Shown here: piece by piece, positions 46,062-56,441 of the stretch
Numbering within the stretch: the first letter of the stretch is position 1
Layout of the letters: every line of letters starts with the position of its first letter
Assembly (NCBI RefSeq): GCF_963675165.1
Contig: NC_087380.1
Span: forward strand, 5,092,071 to 5,156,070
Direction of reading: 5' to 3'
Length of the DNA stretch: 64,000 bases
From: Halichondria panicea
Taxonomy: Eukaryota; Porifera; Demospongiae; Suberitida; Halichondriidae
The notes under the pieces: generated by a model
The model's input: the letters and a program-made list of their open reading frames with translations, nothing else
Told to the model about the DNA's origin: nothing
Database searches by the model: none
Translations under genes and position numbers: made by a program

Positions 46062-47930
46062 TCATTGAAAACGAAATAGTGATCTTACATCTTCCACTTG
46101 GTCAAGATATTGCATTTGCCTTAAATACATTTGTCTTGATGTTCGAACAGACTTCACTGATCCACATATTCCTTTCGCATCTAGCAGTGGCTGTGATTGT
46201 TGTCCAGGCATATATTTACATATCACATAACACTCACAGAGATGACGAAAATTACTCAATTCAGAGTTAACAAAATGATCAGCATCTGTCATACTCAGGC
46301 ACAGGTGTGTCAGAGATTGAGATTGAGAGAGGGCTTTAAAAACTTCTGACTGAGCAGTGATTTCTAAGCAAGGTATAACACAATAGATACAAATTTTTTT
46401 CAAAGAAGAGTAACACTCTGGGTCCGTGGGTAAAGTCAATTGCGGTAAACTATCCTGTGATCTAATGGCCATATAAGTGAGAGACGGAAGATTTGGTAGG
46501 ATATTGGTAAGATCGACTGTTCCGTTTGAGTTGGTTAGGATTCTTAAGTGCTGCACCCGTACCAGAGCTGGCAAAAGCATTTCAAAATCAAGCGGAAGGG
46601 GTTTGTGAACATTCCGACTATAGTCAATTTCAAGTGAAAACAAATTCATCCGTACTACACTAAGGCGAATACGAGAACGACTTTGCACGTCAAACGGGGG
46701 TAAGTGGGACACACGTTCACCGATAGTACTTGGAGGTGTAACACTTCTGTCAGGAACACACAAGCAATTCCTTAATGCCAAATGGCGAAGTTTCTTCATC
46801 ACTGCTAGCACTTCCCAGAGAGAGGCCACACTTTCGACTTTGTGAATACCTTTGAGATTCAGAGCAACCAATCCTGAGCAATTTGAGCTAATGTCAGCCA
46901 ATCCTTGCAGATTGAGAAGGGCATTCTCACAACCACTCATATCAAAACAGACCAGGTTGGGACAAGACTCAGAGAGCAACGTAAGATCAGTAGAAGATAG
47001 CTCCTTTAATCCAGCCAAAGAGAGGTATTTGATGCTGGGGGGTAAAAATGAGACAGTGAGGCCGGGTGAAGGGATGCCTGATTTGTACACTATTGCACTA
47101 ACAGGATCATTACTTGGAGATAGAACCAATGAACACGAGGCAGGACAAGATGAGCAAACTGATTTAGCAGGGCATGTCACAATTTCGACGCTCGGATGTA
47201 ATGACACCTTTAGGATTGGGTATTTATTTATCATATTTCCAGCAACTGGCGAACAATTGGAATAAATTGAAAGAAGAGCTGGGTGGTCACAACTTGTTAG
47301 TTGGCCAAGGACAACTTCAAAGGAAATGTATGAAACACTAAACTCCAGATTTGGCGGCAAATAGTTATTCTCCCTCCAATGTTGAATAGCTAGTGGTACA
47401 TTATATGCGGTACGATCCTGAAAATTAACTGTAGACGTTTCAGTAATGCGTACTATTTGAAGGTGCTGTATCTTGGAGGCTGCACAAACGATCTGGTTAA
47501 CTTCAAGCTTTTGCCCCACTGATACATTGACATAGTACAGAGAAGGCAGTGCAGAGAGCAGTTTTTCCAGCATTGAGAGCGTTATAGGCATGCCAATCAG
47601 TGAGAGATATCGGACTTGTTTACAGCTGTGGATTTTGGGGATAAACTTAGAAAGAGGAAATTTTAGCGAGTTAGGATTATACGATACGTAAATATTTTGA
47701 ACATAGGAACAAGACAGTCCCAACGATAGCCTGAGAGCCTTGAAGTCCTCATCTCTTCTGCGGCAGTCTTTCCACACCAGGGAGTTCCAGGCACGAGGGT
47801 CGCTGAGGATGAAATAGAATCTCTTGCAGGAGATACGGAGACACAGTTTCTCATAGCCAGTCAGAGTGTCAGTTATCTTGATCAGTACCTCTGTGGGGAG
47901 ACTGAGCAGGTCTTGATCTTGAGGTTCCAT
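46062..47930 (-). CDS. F-box/leucine-rich-repeat protein, array copy 3
   Basis: A single-exon frame of 622 residues starts at the ATG shared by all copies (MEPQDQDLLSLPTEVL); the longer frame that begins upstream uses TTG and is not supported. The F-box lies at residues about 10-54 and LRR-like segments follow to about 570. It ends SLFRFQ, four residues short of copy 2 because of a changed stop position. The CWC27-like start codon lies 125 bp away on the other strand. Sequence features VNFQDRTAYNVPLAIQHW and VICKYMPGQQSQPL distinguish it from copies 1 and 2; the latter motif recurs in pseudogene copy 4. Function is inferred as an SCF substrate adaptor. Confidence 0.82.
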   Translation of the reverse strand: MEPQDQDLLSLPTEVLIKITDTLTGYEKLCLRISCKRFYFILSDPRAWNSLVWKDCRRRDEDFKALRLSLGLSCSYVQNIYVSYNPNSLKFPLSKFIPKIHSCKQVRYLSLIGMPITLSMLEKLLSALPSLYYVNVSVGQKLEVNQIVCAASKIQHLQIVRITETSTVNFQDRTAYNVPLAIQHWRENNYLPPNLEFSVSYISFEVVLGQLTSCDHPALLSIYSNCSPVAGNMINKYPILKVSLHPSVEIVTCPAKSVCSSCPASCSLVLSPSNDPVSAIVYKSGIPSPGLTVSFLPPSIKYLSLAGLKELSSTDLTLLSESCPNLVCFDMSGCENALLNLQGLADISSNCSGLVALNLKGIHKVESVASLWEVLAVMKKLRHLALRNCLCVPDRSVTPPSTIGERVSHLPPFDVQSRSRIRLSVVRMNLFSLEIDYSRNVHKPLPLDFEMLLPALVRVQHLRILTNSNGTVDLTNILPNLPSLTYMAIRSQDSLPQLTLPTDPECYSSLKKICIYCVIPCLEITAQSEVFKALSQSQSLTHLCLSMTDADHFVNSELSNFRHLCECYVICKYMPGQQSQPLLDAKGICGSVKSVRTSRQMYLRQMQYLDQVEDVRSLFRFQ

Positions 47931-48055
47931 GATCAGCCTTTTAGTGTCGATCTGCGTTATTTTAGAGACAATTCGGTCCGGGAACAAGCTATAGCATGAG
48001 CTAGAGATCCATGATCCAGTACATGCAATAGAGAGAGAGAGATCAGCAGTGCAGT

Positions 48056-50623
48056 ATGAGCCAAATTTATGTCAATGAGCCTCCGACTAATGGAAAGGTA
48101 GGTTATTCATCTGTAATTTTATATGATTGACCTATCAATGTGTGGCCCCGGCCCTGGGACATGGGGGAATTTGACAAGAAATTCTGGCCTTGCATATAGC
48201 CGTAAAGACTTCTTTTACATGATGTGTGCCACTGCTTGAGGTTCAAAAACACATGTTGACTGGAGAACGTTTTGGGGATTTGAAGACAAAATCCTTCCAA
48301 CCTTAACCATGTGGGGAATTTGACCTGGAGTATGGTTAAATCCCCCCACCCTTCCCAGAGGGGGTTAGTGGGGCATCATTGATAGGTGAATTATAATCAA
48401 TATTTGCTGGAATGTAGGTTCTGATAAAGACAACTCTAGGAGATGTTGACGTGGAGTTGTGGTCCAAGGAGGCGCCTCTGGCTTGTCGAAACTTTGTGCA
48501 GCTGTGCATGGAAGGCTACTACAATGGAAATATCTTCCATAGGATAGTCAGCGGTAAAGACAATGTGCAGGGTGGTGTGGTTAGTGACGCCCTGCCATGT
48601 ATATTAAAGCAGTCCATTTCCCTTTTTACTGAATCAGGCACATTTAAGTTTCAAAATGGAATTCCTAGCTAACCAATCACTAGCGTCGAATCCAGGCCGA
48701 TTAAAATTCTGCCTGGCATGTGTAATTAATCATAGGCGTGGTCCATACACGCCCACGTACTATCTACTATGTGCTTTATAGCCTAGCTAGCTAGCTGTGG
48801 CACTCTATGGTGTTGTCGAGAAGGCTTGCACACTAGTCTGAAACCAGAAGAGGCTCTCATCTACCTCTATGATGGTTGGATGGTCGTGATGTTTTGAACT
48901 TGGTTTCTGTACAAATGAGAGCTTCTTCTGGCTTTAGACTAGTGTGCAAGTCTTCTCGACAACGCAATAGAGAGTAAAAGCCACAGCTTCACAGGAGACA
49001 AGTATTTGATACGGAGTAAACAAACTAGTTTCCGGTATAATTTTACAAAGGTTTACTAAAGTATAACGAGTCACCCAGATTCTGGGTGACTCAGTTCGCG
49101 CATGTGCACTATGACCCATGCAATAGAGACCAGGCCGTATTTTAATCGGCCTGGTCTCAAGGCTAACCAATCACATAAACACATCCTGATTCTAAGAGTT
49201 GGTGACCACTACCGGTACTACTTTTAATTGTGTGGTAACTCCAAACATGTACACAACGTTGTGTTCAAACTCTCTTGTACAGAGTTTATTGCGCTCAAAC
49301 TGGTGACTCCACTGGAACTGGAGAGGGCGGGGAGTCCATCTATGGCCACACCTTCAAGGTGAGCTCTGCCGGTCCTTGTTTGTGGCTTGATTTAAAAAGT
49401 GAACAGTGACTCTTCTTGAACTTGAATTATCGTCTGCCTTCATCAGAAGTATACACATACTGTATATTTTCATCCCTCTGTTTGTTTGTTTATCGGCCAG
49501 GATAAGTTTCATTCTCGGCTGAGGTTTAAGCGGCGAGGGCTGGTGGGGATGGTTAACGCTAGCAAAAACGACAATAGCAGTCAGTTTTTCTTCACTCTGG
49601 GCAGAGCACACAAGCTCACTAACAAACACACTCTCTTTGGCAAGGTGAGTTGGTGGGTACACAGCTTTGAGTGGTGTAAAGTTAAAACTGGGTCCCAATA
49701 AAGCGGCACTCTTTGGTATGGGGAAGAGGGCCTTCTGGGATCAGTGTGAGGTCACAGATTGTGTAACGAGAGAGTGCCTTAGTTACTGTGGCATAGTACA
49801 CGTATGCTACATGTAGGTCCGAACATGACAGTTTACATGTGCATGCACCTGCTTCTGTTAGCTGGGTACAGCTGTTTCTTGTTTGTGTGTAGGTGTCTGG
49901 TCCCACACAGTACAATATACTTTGTCTAAACGAGGTACCCTCGAACAAGGAAGACCATCCCCTCGACCCTGTGCCCAAGATTCTCAAGACCGACGACATT
50001 GTTCTGCGAGTAGACCCAAGAAAGCTGAACAAGACGAGGGAGAAGACAAAAACCAGTCAAAAGCAACAAAGTAAGTACTCATCTAGTGGGGGGGGGGGGG
50101 GGGGGGACAGGGGTGAACCTCCCCAGTCAAAAGCAACAAAGTAAGTGTTTGAGCTCTTTCTCAGTACGGACAAATAGCTAGACCGGTTAGAAACGGGTTC
50201 TATTCCGGTATATGCAATTTAAATACTGTAGCTAAGCTATAGCAAGCATTCATGCAAATTGACTTGACAGCTATGCTAACAATTGAATCACAGGGGTGAA
50301 CCTCCTCCCCCCCCCCAAATGCTCAGCTTCCCCAAATATTGTAGAATATCATTACATTAGTACTGTCTATGATAAGCAATACGTGTGACTGAATTGCGTG
50401 TCATTATGCCTCGGTGCACATGCGCAAGCAAGGTATATGGTAGTGCACATTTATGGCAATTAACAACGAGTGGTGCAAGCGCAATTTGCTTTTTCGATTT
50501 CAATTTACGTACCAAATTTGAGCAGTGGTCTTTGTAGGAGTTAAAGATTAAGAGCAGCCACGATGTGCTCACAAAGGACTCTAAACTCAGCGCTCAACCG
50601 GCTGTCAACCAATCAGAATTGAG
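48056..50623 (+). pseudogene. CWC27: CWC27 5' half, array unit 3, frameshifted
   Basis: Exons correspond to 48056-48097, 48418-48553, 49283-49358, 49501-49644, 49893-50070 and 50538-50623. Exon 3 has gained two bases (GCGCTC against GCTC), shifting the frame at once. Exon 5 has lost one base. Exon 4 carries substitutions at conserved sites (DEFHS to DKFHS, MANAS to MVNAS, RADEL to RAHKL). A 485-bp MITE is inserted in intron 2. It is clearly a pseudogene and more decayed than the unit 2 copy. Confidence 0.82.
48681..49165. mobile_element. 485-bp foldback MITE with a 9-bp target duplication (Mutator-like)
   Basis: The ends TAGCGTCGAATCCAGGCCGA and the reverse complement TAGCCTTGAGACCAGGCCGA are inverted repeats, and ACCAATCAC flanks both sides (48672-48680 and 49166-49174). 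Unit 2 has the uninterrupted site with a single ACCAATCAC. A second inverted pair near the middle (CTTGCACACTAGTCT / AGACTAGTGTGCAAG) makes the whole element foldable. A 9-bp duplication suggests the Mutator group. Confidence 0.8.
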
Positions 50624-51077
50624 GTATGTCATATAGACCATGCATGGTTTCTAGATGATCATGTACATGTATATAACGTACGTACATCAACTACAGTACC
50701 TTTGACTTCAATATAATTATAGGCTTAGCTAGTCTCGATCCCAGGCCGCACTGAAGATGTGCCTGGTATCGACTGTTTGCATATGCGCCACATAATTCCC
50801 CACTTTGGGGAATTCGGATAGCATCGTATATATTATATGCTCAGTAAAACAATGACGTCACAACGAATGGAAGTGGATTGAAAAAGTAGATAGAAGTTCG
50901 ATTGTGAAGGTTTCTAGCCCATTTGATAGCATTCTAATAGCACCGCGGGTGCTGATGCCTCGGTGGAGGTGTCAAAGCTAATAACATAAAGCTACTAGCT
51001 ATTATAGCAATAGCTTTTGTTCACACATTATAATCATCATGATGAACATTTTTTAGCTGCATGCAGAATCACAGAGA

Positions 51078-51232
51078 AGAGAGGGCATGCAACTAACTGT
51101 CTAGTACACGTAGCGAGCAGAATTCAAATGTGAGCAGATGAATATGTGAATTTGCATGAAGTGCTAAAAATAGCACATTCGTGCACATTCATCCGCCCAC
51201 AATTGAATTTTGCTGTTGTATTCCCTCTCTTC
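51078..51232. mobile_element. Foldback element at the unit 3/4 junction
   Basis: This is the third copy of the 38956-39150 palindrome, in the same position relative to the next orphan SREK1IP1 exon. Confidence 0.75.
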
Positions 51233-51491
51233 TTTTATATGCCCTTGGTAATAATTATCTCGATCTACCAACCCCTAATCTGTAGTTAGCCTTGTCCCCA
51301 GTCCGAGTTATCTCTAAAATAACACTAGGTCTGGTATTTTTCACCATCCGGTCTATTAAATAAAATCAGCCTATGAACGAGGCTAGTATAAGATCTCATA
51401 GAGTCTCGGTGTACGAGTGGACACATAATGAGAGTAGGATCAGATTAGTGGGGACTTTACCAACACTGCAAATTGGCTCACTCCATTGCAG

Positions 51492-51667
51492 GTGGTGAGG
51501 ACGGGTCTTCAAGAAGGAAGCTGAAGCACAAGAGGAAGTCGCACAAGCACAGCTCTGACAGGAAGCACGAGAAGCACCAACACAAATCGTCCAACAAATC
51601 GTCCAACAAGAAGAAGAAGAAACACTCCTCACATACACAATCATTGACTTTACCGCTCTTCGTATAG
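51492..51667 (+). pseudogene. SREK1IP1 last-exon copy, array unit 4
   Basis: It is like units 2 and 3, but a KSSN repeat is duplicated (KSSNKSSNKK) and one codon change gives KLKHKRK. The frame ends at TAG 51665. Confidence 0.8.
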
Positions 51668-53594
51668 TACACTCACATGTTCACCTTGGTATACCCACTC
51701 CAATCCAAGCTATATCCACTGAACTGTCTGATCATGGAATTGGCATGACTCTGAGTCTGATAAACACAATGATATACAATACAAGTATAATTATACTTTT
51801 AAGGGTACATCGTAAAACTAATATAGCCCATGCATGATCTCCCATGCCCCGACTTAATAATTCACACTCATTTATTCTTGACAATTTTATTCAATCATGA
51901 ATTGAATTTGCCACTACAATCATACGTTTACACCATGAATGAAGATAAAGTGTTCACTCTATAATTATTCTTTTTACTCTAGAGAGTAGAGACACGTATA
52001 CAGTTATAGTGCTAGAAATAAATTGTACTCCTGACACAATGCCAATGCCATACATTTCACACAATTTATGAGGAAGTCCGTTGAAAACGAAATAGTGATC
52101 TTACATCTTCCATTTGCTCAAGATATTGCATTTGCCTTAAATACATTTGTCTTGATGTTCGAACAGACCTCACTGATCCACATATTCCTTTCGCATTTGG
52201 CAGTGGCTGTGATTGTTGTCCAGGCATATATTTACATATCACATAACACTCACAGAGATGACGAAAATTACTCAATTCAGAGTTAACAAAATGATCAGCA
52301 TCTGTCATACTCAGGCACAGGTGTGTCAGAGATCGAGATTGAGAGAGGTCTTTAAAAACTTTTGACTGAGCAGTGATTTCTAAGCAAGGTCTAACATAAT
52401 AGATACAATTTTTTTCAGAGAAGAGTAACACTTTGGGTCCGTGGGTAAAGTCAATCACGATAAACTATCCTGTGATCTAATGGCCATATAAGTGAGAGAT
52501 GGTAGATTTGGGGTTTGTAAACATTCCGACTATAGTCAGTTTCAAGTGAAAACAAATTTATCCGTACTACACTAAGGAGAATGACTTTGCACGTCAAACG
52601 GGGGTAAGTGGGACACACGTTCACCGATAGTACTTGGAGGTGTAGATCTAACACTTCTGTCAGGAACACACAAGCAATTCCTTAATGCCAAATGGCGAAA
52701 GTTTCTTCATCACTGCTAGCACTTCCCAGAGAGAGGCCATACTTTTGACTTTGTGAATACCTTTGAGATTCAGAGCAACCAATCTTGAGCAATTCGAGCT
52801 AACAATCCTTGCAGGGTGAAGGGATGCCTGATTTGTACACTATTGCACTAACAGGATCATTACTTGGAGATAGAACCAATGAACATGAGGCAGGACAAGA
52901 TGAACAAACTGATTTAGCAGGACATGTCACAATTTCGACGCTCGGATGTAATGACACCTTTAGGATTGGGTATTTATTTATCATATTTCCAGCATAGATA
53001 CTATCTAGTATCTATGTTTCCTGCAACTGGCGAACAATTGGAATAAATTGAAAGAAAAGCTGGGTGGTCACAACTTGCCAAGGACAACTTTAAAGGAAAT
53101 GTATGAAACACTAAACTCCAGATTTGGCGGCAAATAGTTATTCTCCCTCCAATGTTGAACAGCTAGTGGTACATAATGTGCAGCACGAATCCGAAAATTA
53201 ACTGTAGACGTTTCAGTAATGCGTACTATTTGTATCTTGGAGGCTGCACAGACGATCTGGTTAACTTCAAGCTTTTGCCCCACTGATACATTGACATAGT
53301 ACAGAGAAGGCAGTGCAGAGAGCAGTTTTTCCAGCATTGAGAGCGTTATAGGCATGTGTTGTATCTGTTAATTGTCTTCACTTTAACACAGATAAATATT
53401 CTTGATTGCAGCAAGGGTAGAATAGAACACACACACAGAGCACAGTACAGAACCTTCTTATATACAAAGCTAAGTAACTTTTAGATGTTACCACTAAGTA
53501 CAGTTCCAATTCTAGCTAGATTGTTTTAGATCATTACAGATACATTACAGCTATACTTCTAGATAGTTCCAGTGGATACTATATTCCTCCACCC

Positions 53595-53972
53595 TTAGAT
53601 TGAAGGTTCATCTGTAATGGGAATTGAATATCCGTAACGTTCCGGTTGTCTATGACCTCTAGTAGATCGTCTGAGAGGCTCTTGAGCTTGAAGTTGCTCT
53701 TCTTCTTGTGAATCTTCTGGTTGAGCTGGTTCTTCTTGGTTTTGTGATTCTTCTGGCTGAGCTGGTGATGAGGGTATGTCTATCTCATCGGGCATTTCTT
53801 CTTCAGTTTGCGGCGGTTCATCGGAGGATGAAGAGCGACTTTGAACATGATCCACATGTCTCCTAACTAGTCGTTCGTCTTCTAGTCTCACTCCGTACGT
53901 TAGATTTCCTTGTTTCGATACAATCACTCCAGGCGTCCATGGTGAATTGGTACCTGCTTCTCTAACATACAT
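53595..53972 (-). pseudogene. Outer gypsy: integrase C-terminal tail
   Basis: A 125-residue frame with VRRHVDHVQSR and an acidic, Pro/Gln/Glu-rich tail (EEPAQPEDSQEEE) matches the tail that follows integrase in gypsy elements. The same RRCHVDQVRNR-type motif is present in the inner element. It is separated from the integrase core by frameshifts. Confidence 0.65.
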
Positions 53973-54173
53973 TGTGGGAAGAATGAGCGTTCTTTCACTC
54001 TGACGTCATGAGATGACTTCTGCGAGAGCTGTTTGTTTTCTACCTTAGCTGATGTTTGGCCTTAACAAGTCCAAGCATGTTCGGAGGGAACGTCCCATGA
54101 GTAGTTCTGCTGGAGTCTGGCCAGTTGTAGAATGAGGCGTTGTTCGATAATGGAGCTAGTTTGGTATTTTTAA

Positions 54174-55331
54174 CTATCCAGATCCACTTTTCTTCATTGC
54201 TGTCTGGACTGCTCTTTCTGCAAGACCATTTGTTGATGGGTGGTATGGTGCAGATGTTAAGTGACAAATTCCATTGCTCTTGGTAAATGTCTTGAACTCG
54301 AAACTTGTAAATGGAGTGCCATTATCAGACACTATGACTTCGGGTATCCCGTGGGTAGAGAACACTTGTCTAAGTGCTGTAACTGTCTGAGTGGAGTTGG
54401 CAGACGACACAGGCATAACTTCTAACCATTTTGAGTAAGCATCCACAATTACGAGAAACATTTTCCCGATAAATGGTCCAGCGTAGTCGATGTGTAGTCT
54501 TGTCCATAGCCATTCCCAAGGATGTAAAGGGGCAATTGGAGGAGACTTTTGGTGAAGTGCACACATCTCGCACGTTTTTACCTTGTTTTCGATATCCGAA
54601 TCGATTCCTGGCCACCACACGACACTTTTTGCTAGTAACTTCATCTTTGTTATTCCTGGATGTCCATCGTGTAGAATTTCTAAGGTCCCTTCTTCTGGAC
54701 TAACAACTCTTTTTCCCCGCAGCATACAAGAATCCTGTACACTAAGACTTAATTCCTTGTGACATTTTTGGTAGGGTTGCAACTTCTCGTCATCTGAGAA
54801 TTTCCATCCTGACAGTATTAATCTTCTGACTTTAGACATTACTGGGTCGTGGTCTGTCCAGAAGCGAATTTTCTTGGAATCGACTGGTGCACTATGAAGA
54901 GTTTCCATTAAAAGAACTGTTTCTCCTGGCAGACTCGCTTCTTTCACTGTCTCTGGAAGAGGTAGGCGGCTTAGGACATCTGCGTTGCCATGTTGTTGTC
55001 CTGGTCGGTATTCGATCTTGTAATTGTACGCACTGATAATCAGAGCCCATCTCTTAATCCTGGCAGATGCCAACACCGGTATCGGCTTGTTTTCACTGAG
55101 TTGCAGTGGTTTGTGATCAGAGAGAATGATGAATTTTCGACCTTGTAGATACTGCTGGAACTTCTTTACTCCAAATACAATTGAGAGTGCTTCTTTGTCC
55201 AATTGGGCATATTTTCTTTCAGCCGGTGCCAATGATCTGCTGGCAAAAGCTATTGGCTTCTCACTTCCGTCATCCAGTCTGTGTGAAATAACTGCTCCTA
55301 ACCCATAAGGTGAGGCGTCACATGATAGCAA
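54174..55331 (-). pseudogene. Outer gypsy: RNase H and integrase
   Basis: The 385-residue frame opens in RNase H ([20 protein letters not shown]). The integrase follows: an H-H-C-C finger ([11 protein letters not shown] ... CEMCALH), a core with [14 protein letters not shown] and the [11 protein letters not shown] glutamate motif. The start is an artefact of the broken frame. The connection to RT upstream is disrupted between 55331 and 55558. Confidence 0.75.
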
Positions 55332-55557
55332 CAGGGTCTTTTCGGGGTTGTAGTGTGTGAGTACATGCGTAGACGTCAGTTGCTGCTTAGCTTCCTTGAA
55401 TGCTAACTCCTGTTCTTTTCCCTTCTGCAGGAGCTTGTTCAGTGGTGCCAGCTTACTGCATGGACAGATTGGATAAGAACTTTCGATAATAACTGATAGC
55501 GCCCAGAAAAGATCTCAATTGTTGGAGATTGTTGGGAGCTGGTGCTTCAAGTAGAGC

Positions 55558-56266
55558 TCAAACCTTCTCTTGGCTAGGTTGTATGCCTTTAGCTGAGATG
55601 ACGTGACCCAAATACTGAATGCTTGGTAGCATAAAGGCTGATTTGGCAGGGTTGATTCGGAGATCTGCTCGTTCCAATCGTGTGAGTACCTTGTCCAGGT
55701 TTTGCAGATGCTCTTGTTCTGTTTTTCCGGTGACAAAAATGTCATCAATGTAAGCTGCTACTCCATCGAGACCGCTCAAGACTCCATCCATAACTCTCTG
55801 GAATATGGAAGGTGCTGAAGAAATACCGAACGGAAGTCGAGTATACTGGAAAAGACCTTTGCTCGTGTTGATAGTTGTGAACTTCTTGGGCTCGGTATCA
55901 AGTGAGACTTGCTGAAAAGCGTTAGATAAGTCGAGTTTAGAGTACGTTTTACCTCCTTCCAGCTGAGAGAATAGATCTTCAATCCTGGGTAATGGGTACT
56001 TGTCTAGCTTCGATGCAGAATTGACTGTCACTTTGTAGTCACCGCATATACGAAGAGAGATCCATTGGGCTTGATCACAGAAACAATGGGTGCAGCCCAT
56101 TCAGAAAACTCTACAGGCTCGATGATGCCTTCATTCTGAAGTCGGTCTAGTTCGGCATTGACCTTTCCCCTCAGAGCATAGGCTACAGGCCTTGCCTTGC
56201 AGAATCTCGGTGATGAGGCAGGGTCAACATGAATCTTTGCTGAATAACTTTTGACTAGTCCAAGTC
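55558..56266 (-). pseudogene. Outer gypsy: reverse transcriptase fragment
   Basis: The frame holds KLDLSNAFQQ, FQYTRLPFGISSAPSIFQ and the catalytic AAYIDDIFV (YIDD). Upstream to 56266 the reading continues in another frame (EGIIEPVEFSEWAAP) up to the inner element's left LTR. The remaining upstream piece is found beyond the inner element at 60684. Confidence 0.75.
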
Positions 56267-56441
56267 TGTTGTGGTTTAGTTTACTTCCTGTTCTATGTGT
56301 ACTATTTATGTACGTGTGTTCTCAATGTTTTTAGTCTCTATTAAACTGTCAACTGTAAACCCGTACTGAGTTGGTAACTTAGCGGTGAGTCCAGACCTAG
56401 CTAAGTTACGACATAAATTGGCGACGAGGAGTTAGAACTCT

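Noticed and set aside
46062-47987. F-box 3 with a 19-residue N-terminal extension
   Set aside because: The extension depends on a TTG start and is not shared; the ATG at 47930 is conserved in all copies.
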